From UBA11051 sp964390495 (GTDB lineage Bacteria; Armatimonadota; Zipacnadia; Zipacnadales; UBA11051), in the NCBI GenBank assembly GCA_964390495.1, contig CAYMIN010000019.1, positions 14,213-78,212 of the forward strand: 64,000 nucleotides of DNA. Reading direction: 5' to 3'. Each line of letters begins with the position of its first letter. The first letter of the stretch is position 1. Positions 25,694-35,091 of the stretch are shown one piece after another. The notes below the pieces were generated by a model. The model was not told the DNA's origin and made no database searches. It saw nothing but the letters and a program-made list of their open reading frames with translations. Position numbers and translations under genes: made by a program.

Positions 25694-26668
25694 TTATTGG
25701 GGCGAAACCTCGACGGGGATCTCGATGGCCAGCGGGCGGGCGACGTCGGTGCTGCAGACCTCCTCAAGTTGGGCCAGTAGGTCGCAGCGGGCGCGGGTAC
25801 CCTCCAGGGCCGTGATTTTCACCTTCGCAATCATCCGGTCGCCACGGAAAATCCCATACTCGTCACCGACGCGCGGCAGCTTGTCAGGTGGGAAAGTGAG
25901 ATAGATGGCGGTCGGGGCATCGCTGATCTGCTGCTCTCTGCCGGGGACCACCCAGGGGACCTCGTCCAGCTTCTTGACCAGACTGCCGGCGACGCGGTCG
26001 GCGGCCTGGCCGACCATACTCTCCTTGACCGCCCCGTAATTGAAAGCGCCGCCGACCCAGTCCAGAGACGGCAGCACCACGCCCAGCCGGCGCAGCTTGG
26101 AGACCTGCGATGAGAATACACCGACCGGATAGATGACGCCGGTAGTGGTATCCACGGCCTGGCCGCTTAACTCCACCTTGACTTTGACCATCCCGCCGAT
26201 TGACAAGAGGCCGATATTGACCGCTGCATCAACCTCCTCGACGGTGATGCGGGCGGTCAGGTCGAGCAGCGCCGAGGCGCCGATGAGCTTGTCCTGCTCC
26301 GGCGCGGTAGTGGGGTCCACCCCGGGGAGATGCTGCTCGGCCTGGAGCTGCTCCATAGTCTCGCCGCGAGCCAAGACCATCCAGCCACGCTCGGCCAGAC
26401 GCGTCTCGATGAGCTGGGGAAGCCACTGACGGACCTGGCTGGCGTAACGGCCGTCAACCTTCAGGTCCAGCACCGCGAGGCGCTGAGGCGGAATTGGTTG
26501 GTCCTCCGTCTGAGCGGCGGAGGGCTGCTCGGAAGTCCGGTCGGCCTCCGGTGCGGTCAGCCGCGGTCGCTTATACTCCGCCTCATAAGCCGCAGCCGAA
26601 CTTGCCACGGCGATGAGCAGCCCTGCAGTAACCGCCAAGAGCCTAAGCGATCTGTGAGCAGATGACAT
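25694..26668 (-). CDS. CsgG/HfaB-like secreted envelope protein
   Basis: 324 residues from ATG 26668 (AGGGGAG at the right distance). Signal peptide MSSAHRSLRLLAVTAGLLIAV ending SSAAAYE. The core reads RLAVLDLKVDGRYASQVRQWLP, ETRLAERGWMVLARGETMEQL and KVKVELSGQAVDTTTG, matching the CsgG-type fold (a beta-alpha domain with a conserved AVLD strand and a 'D-x-x-T-G' loop). No lipobox Cys was seen, whereas true CsgG is a lipoprotein forming an outer-membrane curli channel. Its tail has a separate beta domain (YLTFPPDKLPRVGDEYGIF). It could be a pore or an assembly-associated protein; no curlin gene is near. It diverges from the GH10-like gene. Confidence 0.6.
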   Translation of the reverse strand: MSSAHRSLRLLAVTAGLLIAVASSAAAYEAEYKRPRLTAPEADRTSEQPSAAQTEDQPIPPQRLAVLDLKVDGRYASQVRQWLPQLIETRLAERGWMVLARGETMEQLQAEQHLPGVDPTTAPEQDKLIGASALLDLTARITVEEVDAAVNIGLLSIGGMVKVKVELSGQAVDTTTGVIYPVGVFSSQVSKLRRLGVVLPSLDWVGGAFNYGAVKESMVGQAADRVAGSLVKKLDEVPWVVPGREQQISDAPTAIYLTFPPDKLPRVGDEYGIFRGDRMIAKVKITALEGTRARCDLLAQLEEVCSTDVARPLAIEIPVEVSPQ

Positions 26669-27000
26669 CTCAATCACTCCCCTAGTATAGGTAAGGCTAC
26701 GGCAACGGCTAGCGAGTTGGGTTGGGAGCCCGACCCAAGGGACAAGATGGGCATGCCAAGGCACGATATGCCCGATGGGCGCAACCTGCAACCGTAGCCT
26801 CGCATAAATAGGCATTGCATTACAATGCTACTATACCCTATAGTAACATAGTAATCAAGAGGTATTAGAGCAACACAAGCCAATCGCCGGCAGGTGGCAA
26901 GTGCCCCGACGGATAAAACCTGGTACGGGGATAACGGACAAGTGCGATATGCTGACCGCTGGCCGGTGCAGGGACCGTACCGCGTTTGGGAGGTATCAGG
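26669..27000. promoter_or_regulatory. Divergent control region with two adjacent inverted repeats
   Basis: 332 bases between the CsgG-like and GH10-like genes. An AT-rich patch holds GCATTG/CAATGC (26812-26828, loop CATTA) directly followed by TACTATA/TATAGTA (26829-26845, loop CCC). This looks like paired operators or overlapping promoters. A family-D repeat lies at 26702-26750. Confidence 0.5.
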
Positions 27001-29811
27001 ATGAGAGCGCAACTGGGTCTGTTGCTGATGGTAGTAAGTCTGTTGGGGTCCGGCGGACCGGTAGCCGCAGAGGAGCTGGTGCTTGACGATTTTGAGTACG
27101 CCGATGAGACGGCCGCTCGCCAGGCATGGCGGCCCGATGAAAACTCGCCACCGGTGCTGCTAGAGCCGCACGGTGAGGGCCAAGCCTTGAAGATGCTCGG
27201 CAACTTCGCCACGAACGACCGCCGCGTGGTCTATGACCGGACCGTGAACCTGGACCTAAGCCGCTGGAGCCGATTCAGTATCGAGATCCAGATGCCGAAG
27301 CCGACGGCGTTTGCACATTTCACCGTCTATTTCCGCAGTACGGGCGGCTGGTACGGCTGCGGCTTTGCAGTGAGCGGCAACAGGTGGGAAACGATCAACT
27401 TCTCGCGTGCTGAGTTCCGGGTCGAGGGCCAACCGGCCGGCTGGCATGATATCACCGGTGTGCGGCTGTCGGCGTGGGCCGGCGCACCGGTGGATGCCTT
27501 CTGCATGGTGGATAATCTGCAGGCGTATAAGGATGCCATCGTGCTGCTGACCGACCCGCAGGCAGGCGGAGCCGGCGGCGAGGGCCGCGCCGCCCGGCAG
27601 TACGCTACCACCGTAGCCACCATGCTGCGCGAGTATGGCGTGCATACGGGAGCGATGAGTGAGGCGGAACTGCTGGCCGGAGAGCTTCCCGATAGCCTGC
27701 TGATAATTCTAGCGTACAACCCTCACCTGAGCCCCCAGGCCTGCCAGCGCCTCATGGAGTACATCCAAGCGGGCGGCAAGCTGATTGTGTTCTATGCCCT
27801 GCGCGGAAATCTGGGAGAGGCGCTGGGCCTCAAGTACCAGGCGCATGTGCAGCGCCGGTACGACGGGCAGTTCGCCACCATCAAGCTCGACACCTCGGCC
27901 GCCGAGGGCCTGCCCGCCCAAGCGGCCCAGAACTCGTGGAATATAGCGGCGGTCGAGCCGGTGGGGCGCGGCGCCAAAGTCATCGGGCAGTGGTACGATA
28001 GCGAGGGCCAGGACACCGGCTACCCGGCGCTGGTGATGTCGGATAGCGGCGCGTTTATGTCGCATGTGCTACTGGCCGACGATCCGACGGCCAAGGGGCA
28101 GATGCTGCTGGCGCTGGTCGGGCATTTTGCGCCGGAAGCGTGGGAAACGGCCGGCAACGCGGCAGCAATGATGCCGGCCCAGGTGGGTCATCTAGCCGGT
28201 GATACGGCCCTGGAGGTCCTCACCCGACACTACGCACAAGCCACCGCGAGCGCAGAGGGGCGCAAGGTACTGGCAGAGGCTAAGAAGCTAATCGAGCAAG
28301 CAACGGCGGCGATAGCGGCGGGTGAGTATGTGAAGGCGGTAAGGCTGGCCGGAGAGCGCGACCGCAAGCTGCAGCAAGCTTACATGCTTACGCACAAATC
28401 CCGAGCGGGAGAGTTCCGAGCCTGTTGGGAGCACTCCGGCACCGGCGCTTACCCCGAGGGCTGGGACAAGTCCATGCGCGTGCTGGCCGAGTGTGGCTTC
28501 AATGCCGTGATGCCCAACAGCTTCTGGGGCGGCAGCGCGCTGTACAAAAGCGAGCTGCTGCCGGTGTCGCCGCTGGTAGCCGAGAAGGGCGACCAGATTC
28601 AGGCAGCAGTGGAGGCGGGCAAACAGTACGGCATCGAGGTGCACCCGTGGAAGGTCAATTTCAATACCCGCCGGGGCACGCCTAAGAGCTTCCTGGATAG
28701 GATGCGCGCCGAGGGCCGTCTGCAAGTCAGCATCAGCGGTGAAGCGGGCGACTGGCTGTGTCCGTCCCATCCAGCCAACCAGGAGCTGGAAATCGGCAGT
28801 ATGGTCGAGGTCGCAACCAAGTACGAGGTCGCCGGCGTGCACTTCGACTATATCCGCTACCCCGACTCGGCCCACTGCTATTGCGAGGGCTGCCGCAGAC
28901 GATTTCAGGAAACTACGGGGATAACGGTGGCGAACTGGCCCCAGGACTTGCGCAAGCCCGAAATCGAGGCGGCCTGGCTGGCGTGGCGGGCGGAGCAGAT
29001 TACTCACATAGTCCGGGAAACCTCGCGGCGGGTGCACGCCGTGCGGCCTGAATGTAAGGTATCGGCGGCAGTTTTCAACTCCTATCCCGGCTGCTACCAC
29101 AGCGTCGGCCAGGACTGGGTGAGATGGGCGAAGGAAGGCTATGTGGACTTCCTCTGCCCCATGGATTACACCAACTCCGACTACTCTTTCGCCGCTAAGG
29201 TGGTCAGGCAACTGGGGCAGGTGGAGGGTGCGGTGCCGGTTTATCCGGGCATCGGCGCCTCCTCATCGAGCTCGACGCTGACGCCGGATCGAGTGGCCGG
29301 GCAGATCGCCATCAGCCGCAACCTCGGAACCGGCGGGTTCATCGTATTTAACTACACCGCCAGCCTGGGCAACGAGATCTTGCCCGAACTGGCCAAGGGC
29401 ATCACCAGCGCGCAGACCTACGTGCCACATCACGGACCGCGCTTTGATTTCCGGCTAACCGGACCGCGGCATGAGCAGTTGCGGGCGGTGAAGCTAGAGC
29501 CGGGCCAGGAAATGACCTGTACCATCGGCCTGGCCGACCAGCAGCCCGGTCCCGAGATCACGGAGTTTGCGGGCGAAGTTGTGCTGGAGAATCCGCAGGG
29601 CAAGGTACTCCAGGAGCTGGGGCGCATAGGATCAGCACAGCCACAGTTGCGGGTGCAATTCAAGATCGCCCAAGCAGGGATATATGTGGTCGCACTCAGA
29701 GGCAAGGCCGTCGTGACGGGCCTGGGAGCCAAAGATTTCACAGCCTGCAGTATGCCGCTAGTGTGCGGGGACATGGAGCCGAGCTTCGGAATGCTGCTGG
29801 GGGCCGAGTGA
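27001..29811 (+). CDS. Secreted family-10-like (DUF187/YngK) glycosidase with N-terminal carbohydrate-binding domain
   Basis: 936 residues from ATG 27001 (GGGAGGT upstream; an upstream in-frame start at 26986 precedes this site). A signal peptide ending VAAEE is followed by a CIA30/CBM-like domain (LVLDDFEYADE to FCMVDNLQAY). About residues 180-370 form a flavodoxin-like or glutamine-amidotransferase-like subdomain. Residues about 470-800 carry the barrel with FNAVMPNSFWGG, VHFDYIRYPD, CYCEGCRRRF, VDFLCPMDYTNS and YPGIGAS, matching the DUF187/GHL10 family of glycosyl-hydrolase-like proteins. HFDYIRYP places the acidic residues at the typical catalytic strand. It may cleave glycan chains, possibly stripped peptidoglycan as proposed for relatives. 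A beta-rich C-terminal domain follows. Confidence 0.8.
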   Translation: MRAQLGLLLMVVSLLGSGGPVAAEELVLDDFEYADETAARQAWRPDENSPPVLLEPHGEGQALKMLGNFATNDRRVVYDRTVNLDLSRWSRFSIEIQMPKPTAFAHFTVYFRSTGGWYGCGFAVSGNRWETINFSRAEFRVEGQPAGWHDITGVRLSAWAGAPVDAFCMVDNLQAYKDAIVLLTDPQAGGAGGEGRAARQYATTVATMLREYGVHTGAMSEAELLAGELPDSLLIILAYNPHLSPQACQRLMEYIQAGGKLIVFYALRGNLGEALGLKYQAHVQRRYDGQFATIKLDTSAAEGLPAQAAQNSWNIAAVEPVGRGAKVIGQWYDSEGQDTGYPALVMSDSGAFMSHVLLADDPTAKGQMLLALVGHFAPEAWETAGNAAAMMPAQVGHLAGDTALEVLTRHYAQATASAEGRKVLAEAKKLIEQATAAIAAGEYVKAVRLAGERDRKLQQAYMLTHKSRAGEFRACWEHSGTGAYPEGWDKSMRVLAECGFNAVMPNSFWGGSALYKSELLPVSPLVAEKGDQIQAAVEAGKQYGIEVHPWKVNFNTRRGTPKSFLDRMRAEGRLQVSISGEAGDWLCPSHPANQELEIGSMVEVATKYEVAGVHFDYIRYPDSAHCYCEGCRRRFQETTGITVANWPQDLRKPEIEAAWLAWRAEQITHIVRETSRRVHAVRPECKVSAAVFNSYPGCYHSVGQDWVRWAKEGYVDFLCPMDYTNSDYSFAAKVVRQLGQVEGAVPVYPGIGASSSSSTLTPDRVAGQIAISRNLGTGGFIVFNYTASLGNEILPELAKGITSAQTYVPHHGPRFDFRLTGPRHEQLRAVKLEPGQEMTCTIGLADQQPGPEITEFAGEVVLENPQGKVLQELGRIGSAQPQLRVQFKIAQAGIYVVALRGKAVVTGLGAKDFTACSMPLVCGDMEPSFGMLLGAE

Positions 29812-30193
29812 CACCCGGTTGAGCAACGGGCCGGCTAGGCAGTCGGTTCCCGACTAGGCTTCGTGCCTGCGGGGGGGGGCTTCGGCAACCCGGGCTGTGC
29901 CTGCCGTGCTGCGCGGCAAATTGCGCTTCTCGTAGGAAAACTGCGACCCGGCGGCGAATTGTGGAACAGATGCGTCAACTAAAGCCGTATCTTTTTCCCA
30001 ATACCGCTTAGCGCAAAGGCCATCAGCGCCCAGAGCTTGAGCTGTCGCCAAAACAAATGCCGGAAATGACCTATTACTGACTTGAGTAACTACATGCGAT
30101 GATGCTTTCCTGGAGGGCAGGCATCCCTGCCTGCCCAGGCCGAATAGGTGTTTTCGCGGAGTTGCGCAAGTTAGGACCAGGTAACAGACACAT
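29812..30193. other. Intergenic region with family-B repeat
   Basis: About 380 bases without a gene. A run of nine G (29871-29879) precedes a GC-rich hairpin-prone stretch. A family-B palindrome lies at 30115-30136 (GGGCAGGCATCCCTGCCTG and CCC). No recognisable RNA element. Confidence 0.55.
30115..30136. repeat. Dispersed palindromic repeat, family B, copy 2
   Basis: GGGCAGGCATCCCTGCCTG, then CCC, is a perfect palindrome around ATC/CCT, in the gap between the GH10-like gene and the histidine kinase. Confidence 0.7.
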
Positions 30194-30221
30194 CCGGCCT
30201 CGGCGATAGAAGCGAGGCCGG
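30194..30221 (+). promoter_or_regulatory. Leader hairpin before the histidine kinase
   Basis: CCGGCCTCG pairs perfectly with CGAGGCCGG across a ten-base loop, ending 24 bases before the kinase GTG. It could be an attenuator, an operator or a translational control hairpin. It is not a known riboswitch to my eye. Confidence 0.4.
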
Positions 30222-30245
30222 CCAGGGGACCATGGAGGTGATAGT

Positions 30246-32546
30246 GTGGAATCTGATTATCAGGCGAGTTTTCTGCAGACGCTGCTGCACAACATGCCCG
30301 ATCCCATCTATTTCAAGGACCGCAATCATCGGTTTGTGGCCGTGTCAATGGCCAAGGCGAAGCACTGGGATACTACGCCGGAGGACTTTATCGGCAAGAC
30401 CGATCTCGATTTCTTTGATGTGACCACGGCCGAGCAGACCCACAGCGATGAGCGGCAGGTGATGGCGAGCGGCCAGCCGCTAGTGGGCAAGGAGGAGCTA
30501 ATCAGCTATCCTGACGGCTCGCAGCGGTGGTATTCGGTGACCAAAGCGCCCTACTACGATGACGCAGGGGAGATAATCGGGACAGTCGGGATTTCGCGCG
30601 ACATCACCGACCGTAAGCAAGCGGAGGAGGCGCTGCGGGAAGAGCGCGACCGGGCTCAGAACTATCTCGACATTGCCGGCACCATGCTGGCAGTTCTTGA
30701 TGCCGACGAAAAAGTGAGCATGATAAACAAGAAGGGCTGCGAGATTCTGGGATATAGCGAAGAGGAGATTCTGGGCCATAACTGGTTCGATGCTTTTGTT
30801 CCCGAAAGCCATCGCGAGCAAGTCCGAGCGGTCTTCCGGCAGTTGCTGGCGGGAGAGATGGAGCCGGCGGAATACTATGAGAACCCTCTGTTGAACAAAC
30901 AGGGCGAGGCGAGGAGCATCGCGTTCCACAATACCGTGCTTGCGGATGAGGCGGGCACTATTTGTGCCGTGCTGTTTTCCGCCGAGGACATCACCGAGCG
31001 CAAGCAGGCGGAGGAGGCGCTGCGAGCAAGCGAAGAACGCTACCACATGATCGCGGACCGGGTGTCAGACATCATCTGGATCATGGATATGAATCTGCAC
31101 TATACCTATCTGAGTCCCTCGGCCACCGAAGGGCGAGGCTACAGCGCCGAAGAGCTCATGGCTCAGAGCATCGAGGAGGCCCTGACACCGGCGAGTCTGA
31201 AGGTGGCCATGGCCGCTTTCGAGGAAGAGCTGGCGCTGGAAAGAATGGAAGACAAAGACCTTAGCCGGTCGCGGACCATGGAATTGGAGTTTACCTGCAA
31301 GGACGGCTCGACGCGGTGGGGAGAGGTGACCACGACGTTCCTGCATGATGCCGAGGGCCGCCCCACCGGTATCCTGGGCGTCACCCGCGATATCACGGAC
31401 CGGAAGCAGACTGAGGAACAGCTTCGACAGTCGCAAAAGATGGAGGCGGTTGGGACATTGGCGGCCGGCATCGCGCATGACTTCAACAACATCCTGCAGG
31501 CCATGATCGGTCAAGCGGAACTGCTGCTGATGACCGGGGACTTCGATGCCCAGACCACCAGCGCCTTGCAGCAGATGATGAGTACGGGCTGGCGGGCGGC
31601 CAGTCTGGTCAAGCGGCTCCTGGTGTTCAGCCGCCAGGTCGAGCCGCGCAAACAGAGCATCCACTTGCGGCAATCGCTGGAGGATGTCCAGCTCATTCTG
31701 GAGCGAACGACCTCGAAGCTGATTCGCATCCAGACAGATGTGCAAGATGAGCTGTGGCATGTTGAAGCGGACCCGCAACAGATGGAACAGGTGCTGCTGA
31801 ATATGGGCATTAACGCCGCTGAGGCCATGCCCGGCGGCGGGATCTTGAGGATGGCGGCGGAGAATCTGATTTGGGGAAACCAAGACGACGAGTTGGCGGC
31901 TGGGCGCTACGTCGTGGTGAGCGTGTCTGATACGGGCATGGGGATTGATGAAGAGCACCTCGAGCGCATCTATGAGCCATTCTATACGACCAAGGAGCGC
32001 GCCAACCACAGCGGGCTGGGTCTGTCAATCGTTCACGGGATCGTGGAAGCACATGGCGGTGCCATCCGGCTCTCCAGCGAACCTGGAGTGGGAACTGCCT
32101 TCAAAGTCTATCTGCCTGCAAGTGTTCCGGCAGCGGAGGATGAGGAAGCCGAGTCGGATTCCGCCGCCAGCCTTGGGCCACTGACCGTGCTGGTAGTGGA
32201 CGATGAGCCAGGGGTAGCGGGATTGCTGTGCGAGATTCTGGAGAGCTTCGGACATCAGACGCTTAGGGCCCCGGATGGGGAGGCGGGCCTAGAGCTGTTC
32301 CGCGCGCACCACCAGGAAATTGACGTAGTGCTGCTGGACCTGATAATGCCGAAGCCGGAAGGTGAGCACTGCCTGGAGGAAATGCTGGCCATTGATCCGG
32401 AGGCGGCGGTGGTGCTGACCACCGGCCGCCTTGTTGATGACGCCACCCGCCGGCGGCTCGAACCCAAAATCAAGGACTTCCTGGCCAAGCCATTTGAGCT
32501 CAGCGATGTGCTTCGCGCCATCAGCAAGGCAACGCAAAAAGACTAG
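30246..32546 (+). CDS. Hybrid sensor histidine kinase (three PAS, HisKA, HATPase, receiver)
   Basis: 766 residues with no membrane helix, so cytoplasmic. Three PAS/PAC units end at DITDRKQ, DITERKQ and DITDRKQ (about residues 124, 254 and 385). HisKA follows with AAGIAHDFNNILQAM, His411 being the phosphoacceptor. The ATPase domain has NMGINAAEAMP (N box), SDTGMGI (G1) and GLGLSIVHGIVEAHGG (G2). The C-terminal receiver has VVDDEPG and LLDLIMP with Asp698 as phospho-acceptor. HDFNNIL and the IVEAHGG ending are typical of the NtrB-like family HPK4. The start is GTG with GGAGGTG. The stop codon lies inside a repeat element. No output regulator is adjacent, so it is an orphan kinase whose own receiver may modulate it or a distant phosphotransferase. 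Confidence 0.93.
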   Translation: MESDYQASFLQTLLHNMPDPIYFKDRNHRFVAVSMAKAKHWDTTPEDFIGKTDLDFFDVTTAEQTHSDERQVMASGQPLVGKEELISYPDGSQRWYSVTKAPYYDDAGEIIGTVGISRDITDRKQAEEALREERDRAQNYLDIAGTMLAVLDADEKVSMINKKGCEILGYSEEEILGHNWFDAFVPESHREQVRAVFRQLLAGEMEPAEYYENPLLNKQGEARSIAFHNTVLADEAGTICAVLFSAEDITERKQAEEALRASEERYHMIADRVSDIIWIMDMNLHYTYLSPSATEGRGYSAEELMAQSIEEALTPASLKVAMAAFEEELALERMEDKDLSRSRTMELEFTCKDGSTRWGEVTTTFLHDAEGRPTGILGVTRDITDRKQTEEQLRQSQKMEAVGTLAAGIAHDFNNILQAMIGQAELLLMTGDFDAQTTSALQQMMSTGWRAASLVKRLLVFSRQVEPRKQSIHLRQSLEDVQLILERTTSKLIRIQTDVQDELWHVEADPQQMEQVLLNMGINAAEAMPGGGILRMAAENLIWGNQDDELAAGRYVVVSVSDTGMGIDEEHLERIYEPFYTTKERANHSGLGLSIVHGIVEAHGGAIRLSSEPGVGTAFKVYLPASVPAAEDEEAESDSAASLGPLTVLVVDDEPGVAGLLCEILESFGHQTLRAPDGEAGLELFRAHHQEIDVVLLDLIMPKPEGEHCLEEMLAIDPEAAVVLTTGRLVDDATRRRLEPKIKDFLAKPFELSDVLRAISKATQKD

Positions 32547-32651
32547 AAGCCGTCTGAAAACCTAGTTTTTCAGGATTCTTGGGCTGGTAAGGCGCTGTTT
32601 GTGGCCCTCAGGGGACAGTCCCCCATTTCGGGGTTTTGAAACAGCCTCTAG
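32543..32651. repeat. MITE-like element with imperfect terminal inverted repeats and family-C core
   Basis: The left end (CTAGAAGCCGTCTGAAAACC) and the complement of the right end (CTAGAGGCTGTTTCAAAACC) agree at 16 of 20 positions. GGGGACAGTCCCC at 32611-32623 is a family-C palindrome. CTAGAAGC also recurs directly at both borders (32543-32550 and 32648-32655), so an 8-bp duplication is another reading of the ends. The stop codon of the kinase lies within the left end. Confidence 0.6.
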
Positions 32652-32808
32652 AAGCTGCTGCAGGCAGCGCATGCCTAGGAGCGGTACGCCGACTGTGATA
32701 CCCAGCGCTCACGCCGTTGTTGCAATCCTCCCCTTGCCTTTGCTATACTAACGCCTCCTGCGGAAACGCGTTACCCAAATCAGCCAAGCGGAAGCCGGGT
32801 GGAGCTCT

Positions 32809-33621
32809 ATGTCTGCTATCACGATACTGGTAAGCGGGGCCTGTGGCAGCATGGGCGGCTATGTGTGCCGCGCAGTGGACGCTGCCGAGGATATGACCAT
32901 CGTGGCCGCCGTAGATCCGGCGGGTATCGGCCACAAGCTCGGCGAGTATATCCCCGACCTCTCCGAGGAAACCAGAGAGCTTCAGGTCAGCGGGCACCTG
33001 GCCGCCACCCTCCAGGAAACCAAGCCGGCGGTGATGATTGACTTCACCACACCGGCAGTGGTGATGAGTAATATCGAGGCCGCGCTCAGTGCCGGCACCG
33101 CGTGCGTGGTCGGCACTACCGGCTTTAGCGAAATCGAGCTTAAGACCGTCCAGCGTATGTGTGAAACCAAAGGCCCGGCGTGTGTCATCGCGCCCAACTT
33201 CAGCATCGGGGCGAATCTGATGATGAAGTTCGCCGCCGAGGCCGTAGCCTCGTTTGACTATGCCGAAATCATCGAGCGCCACCACGAGCGGAAGAAAGAC
33301 GCGCCCTCCGGAACTGCAGTCAAGACCGCCCAGATGATGGCCGAGGCCCGCGAGGGTGCGCTGGCGGTGGTGCCAACGGAGCGCCATAATGTCGAGGGCA
33401 GCCGCGGCGGGGTGCTGGGCAACATACCGATCCACGCCGTGCGCATGCCCGGATACGTGGCTAACCAGGAGGTCCTGTTCGGCGGCCCGGGCGAAATACT
33501 GAAGATATCGCATGAGACGACCAGCCGCGAGTGTTTCATGCCGGGGGTAATGCTGGCGGTGCGGGCGGTCCAGGGCCTTTCCGGCCTCACCTACGGCCTC
33601 GACAAGCTGCTAGAGAACTAG
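32809..33621 (+). CDS. dapB: 4-hydroxy-tetrahydrodipicolinate reductase DapB
   Basis: 270 residues. VSGACGSMGG is the N-terminal dinucleotide-binding loop, DFTTPAV the second cofactor segment, and VGTTGFSE and APNFSIGANLM the conserved substrate-domain entry. EIIERHHERKKDAPSGTAVKTA holds the dihydrodipicolinate-binding HH and K together with DAPSGTA, the DapB signature. It reduces hydroxy-tetrahydrodipicolinate with NAD(P)H on the route to lysine and meso-diaminopimelate for peptidoglycan. First of three diaminopimelate genes on this strand; asd begins 32 bases later. GTGGAG precedes the ATG. Confidence 0.95.
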   Translation: MSAITILVSGACGSMGGYVCRAVDAAEDMTIVAAVDPAGIGHKLGEYIPDLSEETRELQVSGHLAATLQETKPAVMIDFTTPAVVMSNIEAALSAGTACVVGTTGFSEIELKTVQRMCETKGPACVIAPNFSIGANLMMKFAAEAVASFDYAEIIERHHERKKDAPSGTAVKTAQMMAEAREGALAVVPTERHNVEGSRGGVLGNIPIHAVRMPGYVANQEVLFGGPGEILKISHETTSRECFMPGVMLAVRAVQGLSGLTYGLDKLLEN

Positions 33622-33653
33622 CTATACCAGTACCCTGTTCAGAGGTGAAGTCT

Positions 33654-34772
33654 ATGGCGGCAATCAGAGCCGGACTGGTCGGTGTCGGCCCGGTCGGTGA
33701 CAGGATCTATACGTGTGTGCGAGAGCGCAACTTCGACCTCGCCGAGCCGCTCAGGGTGATGGCGACCCGCGAGCGCGATGAGGTCCTCGGCGGCGACCAG
33801 GTGCTGGTCAAAGAGATCGCGCCGGAGCTGTTTGCGGGCCTGGATGTGGTGTTTTTCGCCGGGCGCGAGGGGGCCAAGGGTGCTTCCGTGCAATGGGGCC
33901 AGGTCGCGATTGACGCCGGGGCCTATGTGATTGACAATGGCGGCGATTTCCGCCTCGACCCCGACATCCCGCTAGTCATTCCTGAGGTCAATATGGACGC
34001 CGTCAGCGCGACCACCAAATTCATTTGCAGCCCGAATTGCTCCACCATCCAGATGTGCGTTGCCCTGGCTCCGCTGTACCGGGTCGCCAAGATCAAGCGG
34101 ATCGTGGCCGCGACCTATCAGGCAGCTTCCGGCTGGGGTGCACGCGGCCAGGAGGAGCTTAACTCGCAGATTGAACAGCTTGCCCGGGGCCACGTCACCG
34201 CCTGGGACCCGACCGTGTTTACCAAGCCGCTGGCGCTCGACTGCATTCCCCACATAGACGCCTTCCTTGATAATTTCTACACCAAGGAAGAGATGAAGAT
34301 GGTCTATGAGACCCGCAAGATCTTCGGCGATCCCGACCTGGCGATCACGGCTACGGCGGTGCGCGTTCCGGTCGAGATCGGTCATGCCGAGGTCATCAAC
34401 ATCGAGTTCGCCGGCTCAATGAACGCGGAGATGGCTCTGGAGATTCTGCGCGACCCGGCTCAGTCGCCCGGCGTAGTGGTCATTGACGGGCCGACCGACG
34501 ATCCCAACTATGGCACCGTGCGGGACCAAGCCGACCCGAACAAGGAGCCCTGGGCCGGCCATCGCTATATTGACGAGCGGGGCTACCCGACGCAGGCCGA
34601 TGTGCTGAAAGAGGACTACAAGGACGCGGTCTTAGTGGGCCGCGTGCGCGATGATGCCACCAGGCCCAATACCATCAACCTGTGGTGCGTATCCGACAAC
34701 CTGCGCAAGGGCGCGGCCACCAACGTCGTGCAGATTGCCGAAGAGATGATCGCGCGCGGCATCATCACCTAG
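33654..34772 (+). CDS. asd: Aspartate-semialdehyde dehydrogenase
   Basis: The start at 33654 has AGAGGTGAAG; the upstream extension to 33531 overlaps dapB and was discarded. The 372-residue protein begins IRAGLVGVGPVGDRIY, a Rossmann loop. SPNCSTIQM contains catalytic Cys129, which forms the thioacyl intermediate. IPHIDAF and VRVPVEIGHAEVINIEF follow in the substrate domain. It converts aspartyl phosphate to aspartate semialdehyde. The order dapB-asd-dapA is a compact pathway cluster; asd and dapA are separated by 319 bases, so dapA may have its own promoter. Confidence 0.92.
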   Translation: MAAIRAGLVGVGPVGDRIYTCVRERNFDLAEPLRVMATRERDEVLGGDQVLVKEIAPELFAGLDVVFFAGREGAKGASVQWGQVAIDAGAYVIDNGGDFRLDPDIPLVIPEVNMDAVSATTKFICSPNCSTIQMCVALAPLYRVAKIKRIVAATYQAASGWGARGQEELNSQIEQLARGHVTAWDPTVFTKPLALDCIPHIDAFLDNFYTKEEMKMVYETRKIFGDPDLAITATAVRVPVEIGHAEVINIEFAGSMNAEMALEILRDPAQSPGVVVIDGPTDDPNYGTVRDQADPNKEPWAGHRYIDERGYPTQADVLKEDYKDAVLVGRVRDDATRPNTINLWCVSDNLRKGAATNVVQIAEEMIARGIIT

Positions 34773-35091
34773 TCTCGCCTCTTATACCCAACCCGGCAGT
34801 TCCCATATCAGCGAATTGCCTTAGAGCGTAGCTGCTCTAACGTGCAGTTACCTCTTAAGCGCTGCCCGCGCCGGTGCTTTCTCCTCTCCCCCTCCCGCCC
34901 GACTACTTTTCACTGCCAGGCCTGCTTAACCCACTACTCAGAGGCGGCAATGGTGGCACACTTCCGGTCAAGAGGATTCCGCAAGTCAGATTGTGGAAAG
35001 GTCTCAGCCAGTCTATGGCGAATAGGGAAGTTACCACCGCGGACGGACAGTGCCCGCGGATAGCTACTCTGGACTTGATGGGAGGCACAAG
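34773..35091. other. asd-dapA intergenic region
   Basis: 319 bases without a supported gene. A 7-bp hairpin TTAGAGC/GCTCTAA lies at 34821-34840. No lysine riboswitch core was recognised. It probably holds the dapA promoter. Confidence 0.45.

Noticed and set aside
30061..30245. The region before the histidine kinase considered as a cyclic-di-GMP riboswitch
   Set aside because: The conserved CACGCA/GCAAACC pattern is absent; only a plain hairpin is visible.
32547..35091. Possible lysine riboswitch before dapB or dapA
   Set aside because: No L-box core motif was recognised; the dapB leader contains a repeat element instead.
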